From contig NC_061078.1 of the NCBI RefSeq assembly GCF_021917145.1, positions 6,460,547 through 6,524,546 on the forward strand: a stretch of 64,000 nt of DNA, in the 5' to 3' direction. Source of the stretch: Hypomesus transpacificus. Taxonomy: Eukaryota > Chordata > Actinopteri > Osmeriformes > Osmeridae. Made by a program: the position numbers and the translations under genes. The notes below the pieces were generated by a model. That model saw only the letters and a program-made list of their open reading frames with translations. It was not told the origin of the DNA and did not search any database. Of this stretch, positions 14,271-24,829 are shown in pieces; the stretch's first letter is position 1, and every line of letters starts with the position of its first letter.

Positions 14271-16832
14271 GCCTCTGGAACCATGTTGGTTGGACAAGCC
14301 ACATGACAAACTTGACTTTCTTTGTGCTGTATGTTTTGGACAGCAGATCAAGAGCTCACAGGTTTAAATTCCCCTCTTTACAATACTTTGGAAAATAGTG
14401 TCTGTTGAAATAATTACGTTGTATTACATTCAGACAGTCAGCCAGTTATCACTTTAACAAGCTACCTTCTTTCTTTTACAAAAACGTTATACTAAAACCG
14501 ATACAGTCTCACCAGCAACCAGCCTACAATAGGCCTAACACACAGCACATCTTTGGCCTAGTGTGGAACTAAATTTTTTTGTGCACCAGCTTCAAATGAT
14601 TATGAATCCCACAATGAAGTGTGAGCCTTGAGTCACAGCACAGCCCTAGGCTACAGACATCTACTCTGTGATTCAGCAGTGTAATACACAGTCCTTCTGT
14701 CCACACACACAAATCAATAATGGAAGCTAAATGAATTTACTGCTCTCACTAGGAACGGAAATCAATTGGCAGTCCTCAGAGAAACACTGGATAGAAAAGG
14801 AGGTCTTGAACTCTGACAGCCAGAAGACAAGACGACAAGTAAAGGGAGAGAAGTAGCCTCGTTTTGTTAGTGGCATTACACTTTGGGGAAAAATGAGGTG
14901 AATGAATGGAGCTCAAAGACCAAAAACGATTTGTCTTTTCTCTGCGTAAGGCATCTCAAGGCTGCCCTGGGCTCTGGGATCTAATTAAAATGCTTTTTAC
15001 CTAGGTAAAACTTGTAATGCAAGTGTGCCCATGCAGCTGTAGTCTGTAAAAGGTGAATATGCCAGGATAACAGAAGTTGCACGTCAAACGGGTCATCCAA
15101 CATTTCCAAAGTTTGGACTAACTGATGAATTGGCTAATTGATTAATTAATTGATTAATTGATTGGTTGATTGATTGACTGGTGCCATGCTTGCTGGTGGA
15201 CGGCATGTCTCAGTGTTCAGTGACTTTTGTTGCTTTTCTTTTACAGTAAACTACTACCACATAGGACCCTCAGCACAGCAGGAAGAATTGACATGAAATA
15301 GAGCTGACTTTCTTGATGTCACAGGGTCTCACGCTTTCACCAGAAGGGGAAGCCATTGAGTAAATCATATTGAAAAGATAGAGGGAAGTGAGGGGAGAGA
15401 GAGACTTTTCTCTCTTTTCATCCCGATGACTAATAATAAAGTGTTTGTAGCATGAAAATGAAAGTGGGGATAAACTCAACTTTTAACTCAAGGATTAAAT
15501 CCCTCTTTCGCTTATGTTATGGCCTCAGTTTGTGAATTAAACAACTCTTGTTTCTTGGCTCCAACCAAAGAATTCTCAGCCAATAGTTAAAGGTCATATT
15601 CACTTGGAAATAAAAGTTAGACAGTCTCAAGCGTGGGAGAGATGTGAAGCAAAGCTTTATAAAAGTCCCTCATTCGTCTGCCTCATTAAGCGAATAATGA
15701 TGATGACACCGCTCATTTCCGAACAATAAATAAATAGATAAATGAAACGTGCTCATCCTTGACAAGTCTCATTAGAGTCAATTCAATTAGCAGACACCAC
15801 CAAGGCCAAATTCTTTCTCAACACTTCTCCATCCAGAACTGGCATCCGGAGGCCTTGATACTTACTGCACACTTACTTGATACTTAGTTCACCCACATTA
15901 ATACAAATTAAGAATATGGGGATACTTGCTTACTAATATGAGCATTAAGTGGAGAATTATATATGTGACCAGACCCTACGACATACAGAGCTAGATGCAG
16001 CATTGTCAAGATGTCAGGCAAACAAGAACACACTGTAAATCGTCAAGCAATATGAGAAGAGGAAGGTGATTTCGACGCACATCAATAGACAAATACCTAA
16101 CACCTCTGACTCAGGATGGTTCATTGGGAACGTGCAGACTGAAGTGGTGTAGAAGTCAATGTGCGGATCTTTCACAGATGACACAGCTTCACTGCATGTT
16201 TTAAAGGTTGTTATTTTGTATTATGACTACTCACACACACACACACATTCACCTACCCATCTCCCCCACCATCATAACCCCAAGGAATGTGGTTAAATCA
16301 ATTTCATTCCTTAGATTTCATAGCGATCTGATGCTGTTTATGTCTGTCTATGTTAAACACGTTTTAGGTGTTATGTTGAGCCTTACTGGTTCTGTGCCCA
16401 TATGGACTTGTGCTTAGTTATCAGGACTAACACAAGTAGATCCAGTGTAGATCTCTGCAGGACCTTTGAGGGCTTACCCGCCTCTACAGGAACAAGCCCA
16501 CCTCTCGCCTCAGATAATACCAAGGAGGATTATGGGAGCATGGAGCACAAATGGTAGCAACAACAAATACCAGTAGGCTTTGATCTTTAATTCCCTCTCT
16601 TTGAGGTCTGACAGCAAAACAGACTCTGACTCTGAAGACCTTTGATAAGGTCATTTAGTGTTTATAAACTGCTTTTTGGAATGGAACTTGATTTAATCTC
16701 ATCCCCAGTCGGCAATGTCTCTTACAATCCCAAACCAATCCCTTTTATCTTGTACTGTCATCTGGCTCTTATAGAACACACTGCAAAGCGGGAAACAAGT
16801 TCATTGAGGAATTCCACAAAATTGAAAGTAGC
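14271..16832. other. Intergenic between CFAP20 3' end and duplicated block
   Basis: No gene, RNA gene or named repeat recognised. An ATTGATTA-rich low-complexity patch lies near 15135-15180 and a short CA run near 16230-16246. Confidence 0.55.
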
Positions 16833-16838
16833 TTTATT
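16833..16838 (-). promoter_or_regulatory. CFAP20: CFAP20 poly(A) signal
   Basis: AATAAA on the reverse strand, about 30 nt after the CFAP20 stop codon, giving a very short 3' UTR. Confidence 0.7.
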
Positions 16839-16867
16839 TCTGGTATGTGTGTGACTGAGTTGGCTCC

Positions 16868-19800
16868 TCATGCCTTGGTCTTGTTTTGGACCGGCAGGTA
16901 GAGCTTGAACTCTGCAGGCAGCTCGTCCTCAGAGTAGAGGCGGTCAGAGAAGTACACCCGCCGAATACGGCAGTTTGCGTGGATCTGAAAAAAAAGAGGA
17001 CATCACACAGGAGACAAGTCCTGCCACAGTAATGACGAGAGGAATATGTAAATGCAATCAGAATCAATCAGAACGAATGGTCTGGACAGGGACTGAAAAA
17101 CGGCCCGGGACTTTGAAACACAAACAGGTGTTGTATCACCCGATGCATGACTCTCTGGATTGGCACCCCCTCGCGGGAGCGCGCACCATTCAAAGAGTGA
17201 AGGATTTCGTCTTGATATCGCATCCGAAAGAAAAAGGGGAGACAGAAGTCTCACATTATACCGTCTTTGTTGTTGAATTCAAGAGAAGGATGTCTGTTAT
17301 CTGTGTAAATATCAGATGCTATTTTCAACACAAAATCCTTAAAATTCGTCATTCAAACGCTATAGTAACGAACGCGAACCAACATTCTTGCTCCACGACA
17401 TCGCATTCTGAAGACATATACCCCAGTGTGATCATGATTACTGCTACACAAAATGTATTTTGTGTAGCAGGTTCAAAGTATTTCACATGGCATGGCTCTT
17501 TATACTAATGTATAGGTTCAAAGGCATGCGATTTTAATGCAGTTAGCCTGTACGTATAGGGTGGCTTCTTCAGACAGGTCGAAAACAACAGCCTTCTGAT
17601 CCAGAATAGGTTATCAGCTGTCCTGAAAAGGGACCAAAGGATCACATGCCGAGACTACAAAAGACAAGTACTAAAAACAATGTATCAACCATGTATCAAC
17701 ATCATTAGAACCATCAAATCCTTTTTTAAGATAGGTAATATTATTCTTATTGTTTAAGTCAATGAAATAAATGAAAAAATAAAACATCATACACATGTAT
17801 TGGTATTCAATTTATGCTATTAAATGTACACCACGATGGCGTAGAAAAGATAGAAACATATGCGGGGGGAGAGCATTTCATGGCAGGTTTTCCACTAGAT
17901 GTAAGTGCAATGCACCCCCTGCTAACCCTGACTAGGAAAGTGTCACATGCCTGAAACTTGCTGTGCTTACTCATACTAATGCCCTCAGTGTACATTAAGA
18001 ATCATTTGATGCTGGGATATACAGAACAGACAATAGAGGGGGGGTGCATCTCACGACAGGCTTGTTGTATTCCTTCTTGTCACAAAATGCACCCCCCGCT
18101 AACCCTGACTAGGAAAGTGTCACATGCCTGAAACTTACTGTGCTTACTCATACTAGTGCCCTCAGTGTACAGTAAGAATCATTTGATGCTGGGATATACA
18201 GAACAGACAATACAGGGGGGGTGCATCTCACGACAGGCTTAATGCACCCCCCGCTAACCCTGACTAGGAAAGTGTTACATGCCTGAAACTTGCTGTGCTT
18301 ACTCATACTAGTGCCCTCAGTGTACAGTAAGAATCATTTGATGCTGGGATATACAGAACTGCCTTGACATGAAAAAGTACTTTGTGAAGATGTACCTCAA
18401 TAAACATTAACAAAGAAAATAACACAAAACAGAGTCACGTATTTATCATACACTAGATTGTATTGTTCAAGTTCAAGTTTTTTTATTTGTCAGGTACACA
18501 GAACAACACAAGGTCAGACTGGGCACTGAAATTCTTAAGACAAGACAACGCAAGCACCTGTCATAACATATAAGTACACAGAACATAATTTATATCTATG
18601 CTGAGCTTAAAAAAGTGAAACTTCCTAAATATACAGATAGCAATAACTAATTGACTATACTAACCCTAATACTAAAACTTTCTAAATTACAGATTCCAAT
18701 AAATAATACGCTATACTAACCCTAAATGCACATAAAACCTATTTCAACCCTATAACCTATACTAACCTAAGTGGAGTACAGTACAATAGTGCAAAATTGC
18801 AGATCAGTGACTGTCAGTGACCATACAGGAGCCTGGTGGCGAGGTACAGTGAGGTACACTAGTGCAATGTTACTGGTAGTGCAACCAGTAGCTGAAAGTG
18901 ACAGTGTATAAGTGACTAGTGTGCAGTAAATCAATGTCCATATCAGTGTCAGTTCAGAAGTCTGATGGCCCTTGGGTAGAAACTGTTGTCCAGTCTGTGT
19001 GTGCGCGACCGGATGCTGCGGTAAAGCCTGCCAGAAGGCAACGGGGTAAAGAGACTGAAGGATGGGTGGGAACAGTCTCTTAGAATCTTGCCGGCTTTTC
19101 TTAGGCAACGTGTGTGGTAGGTGTCCTGTAGGGCTGGGAGCTTCCTGCCAATGATGAACTCAACAGAACGGACCACACTACGTAGGGCCTTGCAGCACCC
19201 TCCCTCATGCACGTCAGCAAGACAGCACATCGTGTGGTGTCCTTGCCTTAAAGGTGAATATACTGTACTATACATTACTTAAACAATGTGGTCAACCTCA
19301 AAGTCCGTAATATCTTTTTTCTTAAGGATAACTACTTTCATGCATGAATGTTTGTATGTATGAATGTTTGAGTATTTACTGTAATGGACCTTTATTTTTG
19401 TGGTTTAGGATTTTGGATCTTGTCAGACTATGTATTTATGTGATCATGCTTATCTACTAATCATGTTATCTTTAGTTTGCTGAGAAAATAATGAAGGGAG
19501 AGGCAATAAACATCAAAACAACACAGAAGGCAGTGAACAAGCTGAGGCTAGATGTAGCCACTGCCCTCCTCCGAGAAACTGGTGTGTTATTGTTTTAGCT
19601 GATCGTTGTCAATCTCCAAGCTCTTGGAAGTGCTTGTTTTTTAATACAGATGAGAGCATACAGTCAGTGAAGTACAATAATGAAAAATGTCATTTAACTG
19701 TTAACTTATTTGGTGGAATATTAATGAATACTGTTTGTCTTAACAGACAATCTCAGCAACCTGTGCCACTACTGTGGGATGGAGGACAAGGATGAGCCAC

Positions 19801-22800
19801 TATGGGTAATATTTAAAAAAATCATTACATATTTTTCAGTTTTTAGACTTCAAGATTAGTTTGATTTCTGTGATAATTATAAATTTGTATTTCATTATTA
19901 CAAGAATGACTAAATCAGAAACAGTACGATTAACACTCAGTTTAATAGAAGTGATGGTGCCCAAATTAAAGGACTTCCATTGTTAATCAATTTTCTAAGA
20001 TCTGCTGCGACATCTGTGGGAGATGGTACCACCACGAGTGCGTGCAGAGGCCTACACTGGAGGAGGACTACTGGTGCCTTGCATGCACATAATCCCCTAA
20101 ATAAGAAATGTGTTGTCATAAGTTAATTTGTCTGTATTGTTATATATTAGTTTGTGTGTCAAACAAAGTTTAATTATTATTTATCTATTTTCAAGTCATT
20201 TCGTATGACTTTCTGTAAACATGTTTTTTTAAATGTTATTTAATTTGTTTTGGAATTAATCATTGTTAGGCTGGTTTTAAGCTGGTGTTATTAAAATAAT
20301 ACTTTTGTGAAACAAAGGCTTCCTTTATATTTGGGGATTACCTGCATGAGTAAGTTTGGTGAGTGTGTGCATTGCACAAGATGGGGCTAGTATGAGTAAG
20401 CACAGTAAGTTTCAGGCATGTGACACTTTCCTAGTCAGGGTTAGCGGGGGATGCATTTTGTGACAAGAAGGAATACAACAAGCCTGTCGTGAGATGCACC
20501 CCCCCTGTATTGTCTGTTCTGTATATCCCAGCATCAAATTATTCTTAATGTACATTGAGGGCACTAGTATGAGTAAGCACAGCAAGTTTCAGGCATGTAA
20601 CACTTTCCTAGTCAGGGTTAACTGGGGGTGCATTTTGTGACAAGAAGGAATACAACAAGCCTGTCGTGAGATGCACCCCCCCTGTATTGTCTGTTCTGTA
20701 TATCCCAGCATCAAATGATTCTTACTGTACACTGAGGGCACTAGTATGAGTAAGCACAGTAAGTTTCAGGCATCTAACACTTTCCTAGTCAGGGTTAGCA
20801 GGAGGTGTATTAAGCCTGTCGTGAGATGCACCCCCCCTCTATTGTCTGTTCTGTATATCCCAGCATCAAATGATTCTTACTGTACACTGAGGGCACTAGT
20901 ATGAGTAAGCACAGTAAGTTTCAGGCATGTGACACTTTCCTAGTCAGGGTTAGCGGGGGGTGCATTTTGTGACAAGAAGGAATGAAACAAGCCTGTCGTG
21001 AGATGCACCCCCCCTCTATTGTCTGTTCTGTATATCCCAGCATCAAATGATTCTTACTGTACACTGAGGGCACTAGTATGAGTAAGCACAGTAAGTTTCA
21101 GGCATGTGACACTTTCCTAGTCAGGGTTAGCGGGGGGTGCATTTTGTGACAAGAAGGAATGAAACAAGCCTGTCGTGAGATGCACCCCCCCTGTATTGTC
21201 TGTTCTGTATATCCCAGCATCAAATGATTCTTACTGTACACTGAGGGCACTAGTATGAGTAAGCACAGTAAGTTTCAGGCATGTGACACTTTCCTAGTCA
21301 GGGTTAGCGGGGGGTGCATTTTGTGACAAGAAGGAATACAACAAGCCTGTCGTGAGATGCACCCCCCCTGTATTGTCTGTTCTGTATATCCCAGCATCAA
21401 ATGATTCTTACTGTACACTGAGGGCACTAGTATGAGTAAGCACAGTAAGTTTCAGGCATGTGACACTTTCCTAGTCAGGGTTAGCAGGGGGTGCATTAAG
21501 CCTGTCGTGAGATGCACCCCCCCTCTATTGTCTGTTCTGTATATCCCAGCATCAAATCATTCATACTGTACACTGAGGGCACTAGTATGAGTAAGCACAG
21601 TACGTTTCAGGCATGTCACACTGTCCTAGTCAGGGTTAACGGGGGGTGCATTGCACTTACATCCCATGGAAAACCTGCCATGAAATGCTCTCCCCCCACA
21701 TACGTTTCTATCCTTCTACGCCAGCATTATGTACATTTAATAGCATAAATTGAATACCAATACATGTGTATGTATAGGGTGGACAGGTCTGAAAACAGAA
21801 TAGTCCATGGTAGGTGAGGGATTATAATGTTTTATTTTTTCAATTATTTAATTGACTTAAACAATAAGAATAATATTTCCTATCTTTTTTGATGGTTCTT
21901 TTGATGTTGATACATGGCTGATACATTGTTTTTAGTACTTGTCTTTTGTAAGCTAGGCATCTGAACCTTTGGTCCCTTTTCAGGACAGCTGATAGCCTAT
22001 TCTGGATCAGAAGGCTGTTGTTTTCGACCTGTCTGAGTAACCCACCCTACGCACAGGCTAACTGCATTAAAATCGCATGCCTTTGAACCTATACATTAGT
22101 ATGAAGAGCCATGCCATGTGAAATACTTTGAACCTGCTACACAAAATACATTTTGTGTAGCAATAATCATGATCATACTGGGGTATATTTCCTCAGAATG
22201 CGATGTCGTGGAGCAAGAATGTTGGTTCGCGTATACCGTTTGAATGACGAATTTTAAGGATTTTGTGTTGAAAATAGCATCTGATATTTACACAGATAAC
22301 AGACATCCTTCTCTTGAATTCAACAACAAAGACGGTATAATGTGAGACTTCTGTCTCCCCTTCTTCTTTCGGATGCGATATCAAGACGAAATCCTTCACT
22401 CTTTGAATGGTGCGCGCTCACGCGAGGGGGTGCCAATCCAGAGAGTCATGCATCGGGTGATCAAGACGAAATCCTTCACTCTTTGAATGGTGCGCGCTCC
22501 CGCGAGGGGGTGCCAATACAGAAAGTCATGCATCGGGTGATACAACACCTGCCCACGACCGTGTATTATCATCTATATATTTTTTTAGCATTTTGCCGCT
22601 GCCGTTTGAACGGCCGTTAGGGAAATCTCCCGACGGCCAGTCCGACCCTGTTCACTGGTATATTTATCTTAGCTGTCTTATGCGTGTGATACAGTGGCTG
22701 AGATGGGACCAACCTGGACCCTCAAGGTCTCGATGTAATTGGTGCCGTAGGCCCGGCGGGTGAAGTCCGACAGGTTAAACTGGATCTGGTTCCAGCCGTC

Positions 22801-23492
22801 GTCCAACCTCATGGGCATGGTGCAGATGAAGGGTTTGACCCGGGTAGTGCTTTGGTAGTTGCTGGCCCGAAACCGACGCCGCACATTTTTATCATCTAGG
22901 ACCTAAACACACAATAGCCTACATCACCAAAGATCAGCATTGTTTAACTAGATAATAATTTATTCATATGACCTGTTTTAAACCGACTAACCCTAATACT
23001 TCATTGATTTATTGTCACTTTAGCTACACATATACATATTACCTGAACTTCGAAAGTGAAGTATTTCTTCAAGTTCTTGATGATCATGACAAGAAAGGGC
23101 AGTTTGATGCCAAGGGTTTTCTTTGGATCAGATGGGCAGGTGATGTATGTGGTGCTGTATGAAGAATATGGGAAAAAGAACAGCAGGAACAGAGGTCGGT
23201 TATGTTATTCGATTTAACAAGATAAACTGCCTTTGTAGAACTCACCTTACATTAGTTCCCTCAATCTCAAGAACCAATGACTGAATGTCATTATCTGTAA
23301 TTCTCTTGATATGCCCATTTCGCACCTGAAACAGACACATCCAGGTTGGCACATTGACATGGAGCACGAAACACAGACTTAAGTCACTGGAAAAATAAAG
23401 TTTCTTACCTTTGTATTCCATATATGCAAGGGCTTACTACCAATACTATAGAGAATGGATAGAAATCCACTTTGAAATGTGTTTTTAAACAT
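16868..23492 (-). CDS. CFAP20: Cilia- and flagella-associated protein 20
   Basis: Highly conserved DUF667 protein (also BUG22/GTL3/C16orf80) of the axoneme inner junction, centrioles and basal bodies. Five exons on the reverse strand: 23409-23492, 23246-23325, 23043-23154, 22714-22902, 16868-16984. The phases join exactly to 193 codons plus stop, the family's standard length. The protein begins [20 protein letters not shown], contains [20 protein letters not shown], and ends PVQNKTKA. It is almost unchanged from mammals, as expected for this protein. The first four exons are compact (introns of 83-140 bp), but intron 4 is 5.7 kb because of the foldback element at 17125-22551. Without that insertion the intron would be about 300 bp. 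All splice sites remain GT-AG, so the gene looks functional. Confidence 0.97.
17125..18359 (+). repeat. Left inverted arm of foldback element
   Basis: The outer part to about 17905 matches the reverse complement of about 21656-22551, with small indels. An 11-bp perfect hairpin GCTACACAAAA..TTTTGTGTAGC lies at 17443-17468 and is preserved in the other arm at 22136-22161. The inner part is about 2.5 units of the 177-bp satellite. Confidence 0.85.
18470..19262 (-). mobile_element. L2/Rex-like LINE 3' fragment
   Basis: The reverse strand encodes the end of a non-LTR retrotransposon reverse transcriptase ORF, with the typical tail motifs [20 protein letters not shown] and [12 protein letters not shown]. 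An AT-rich 3' UTR follows, ending in repeated TTGAA-type tail near 18470. The 5' end is truncated and it is nested in the foldback element core. It is inactive. Confidence 0.8.
19476..20092 (+). pseudogene. C-terminal exons of a PHD-finger protein inside the foldback element
   Basis: Three exons with good GT-AG borders and matching phases: 19476-19581, 19747-19805 and 20000-20092 (stop TAA). Together they encode about 86 residues: a lysine-rich helix, then CHYCG, then [16 protein letters not shown], and finally YWCLAC. This is the Cys4-His-Cys3 order of a PHD finger, with the zinc ligands all present. No upstream exons are found between the left arm and 19475; a LINE occupies that space. A PHD finger at the very C terminus is known in proteins of some eukaryotic DNA transposons (some Ginger1 elements carry PHD domains, as I recall it), but a captured host exon set is equally possible. 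It is probably 5'-truncated, hence called a pseudogene. Confidence 0.6.
20381..21655. repeat. 177/155-bp satellite array in right arm
   Basis: Tandem units with phase markers (CTGTCGTGAGATGCACC) at 20484, 20661, 20816, 20993, 21170, 21347 and 21502. Spacings are therefore 177, 155, 177, 177, 177 and 155 bp. The short units lack a TTTTGTGACAAGAAGGAATA-type block. Each full unit holds an internal inverted repeat, GGGGGGTGCA facing TGCACCCCCC. Inverted relatives occur at 17906-18359. Confidence 0.92.
22381..22540. repeat. 80-bp tandem duplication
   Basis: Two near-identical 80-bp units beginning TCAAGACGAAATCC and ending CATCGGGTGA at the outer end of the right arm. Confidence 0.95.
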
Positions 23493-24829
23493 CCTGGAGT
23501 CGAAGTGTTGATCAAAATATACTTACTGACAAAACATTCCTATCAACCTTAAACCTAAACACAAACAAATAACCTCAAAACGTATTGAAAATACAATTTA
23601 AATACGTATTTGGAATATTTGAATAATAATAAAACACGCAAACATCCAAATTTCTCGGATAAACTCTTGAGTGCGTCGTTTGCGTGGGATTATGTTGTTT
23701 AGGTGCCATGGTAACATGCATTTGACCATAAAGTGTTGGCTAGGGAGGCCGGTAAAGGCCTAATGAAACACAATTTGGCCAAAAGTGAAGACCTGATGAA
23801 CGTGTTGGACATCCTACAGGTACCAGTCTCCATGTCCACACCAAATTCGACAAAACATTTCTGAATCCTATCTCCCTAATGCTCTTCTGGCTGACTGGAT
23901 GCAAATCCCTCATCAATGTTCCAATGTCTACCGGTAAACTTTCCCAGAAGTGAAACTAGTTATAAAAACAAAGTGGGAACCAATTCTCCATATTAATGTC
24001 CATGATTTTGGTGTCCTTATACTAAGCACTGTCCATGCACTATTGGCCATTTAATTTGTATACTTTATGTATTAATATTATTTTTATTTAACCTATATCA
24101 ATGAAAATGAGGCAGAATTGTTTTGGGATCCTTTAGAGGTCCTTTCAATTTTGTTTAGAATTACAAGCATATTGTGTACAGGCTGGCAGATGAGACAGAA
24201 ACATATTTAATTAAACATATCATTTATGTATTTACATATGGCACATGCAGTACAAAGTTTTTAATGTATTTCCACATTCAACAACAAAGCCTGACCCATG
24301 TATGGCACACTATTCTGCTGTAATGTATGATTTTGTATAATTTAACAGTCACTATTGCCTTTCATAAAAGTGAAAGGTGAGACCGATTTTTGAAAAACAA
24401 TCAGATAACAGCCATTATTGGGAAAAGGGCTTTTGATTCAGCTGCTTTCAACCACTGAAAGAAAGAAAAAAAACTTTCACATTTCACCTGTAACAATCAA
24501 TCAATAGGGCCGACAAGATGCCTAGAAAGTTATTTTCAGTGCGACGCATTTTACACAAGATACCTTCGAGGCTCACTGCATGCTATGTTAAAATCAATCC
24601 AAGCATTGCTTTTTTGGGCAAGTGTGTGTGGGAAACACAGAACAGAAAAGTGTTTATCACATTCCTCCCTTAGATGTCTGTCTGTGCATGTAGGTTTCAG
24701 GCACACATTTGTGCTTATTCCTCTGAATATACAAACACACATTTGTATGGATGTTTACTTGCATTTCGCTGTGTGGATACTTGTGTGATTGTGTGTGTGT
24801 ATCCCGAGGTAGGTGTGTGTGTGTTCCTC
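23493..24829. other. CFAP20 promoter side and WDR59 3' UTR
   Basis: 23493-24020 is the upstream flank of CFAP20, copied at 13.4-14.1 kb. Below 24830 lies the WDR59 3' UTR; candidate reverse-strand AATAAA signals include 24083-24088. No other gene is seen. Confidence 0.5.

Larger units (their letters stand above)
17125..22551. mobile_element. Foldback element with satellite arms and a PHD gene tail
   Basis: A composite insertion in CFAP20 intron 4. The outer ends are inverted copies: CAGGTGTTGTATCACCCGAT at 17125 reappears as its reverse complement ending at 22551. The left arm (to about 18359) and right arm (from about 20345) share roughly 780 bp of unique sequence followed by a 177-bp satellite. 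The core carries a LINE fragment (18470-19262, minus) and the last exons of a PHD-finger gene (19476-20092, plus). I find no clear target-site duplication and no transposase catalytic domain. This could be a decayed autonomous DNA transposon with very long inverted repeats, or a non-autonomous foldback that captured a gene end. The superfamily is not identified. Confidence 0.75.
20345..22551 (-). repeat. Right inverted arm of foldback element
   Basis: Inverted partner of the left arm, longer because it carries about 7.5 satellite units. The outermost 160 bp is an 80-bp tandem duplication (22381-22460 and 22461-22540) that is single copy in the left arm. Confidence 0.85.

Noticed and set aside
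16975-17508. 177-codon plus-strand frame beside CFAP20 exon 5
   Set aside because: It spans the intron and the foldback left arm; the mirrored frame in the right arm shows it is repeat sequence without known domains.
20381-21655. CRISPR-like regularly spaced repeats
   Set aside because: Eukaryotic tandem satellite with contiguous 177/155-bp units; no short repeat/unique spacer pattern.
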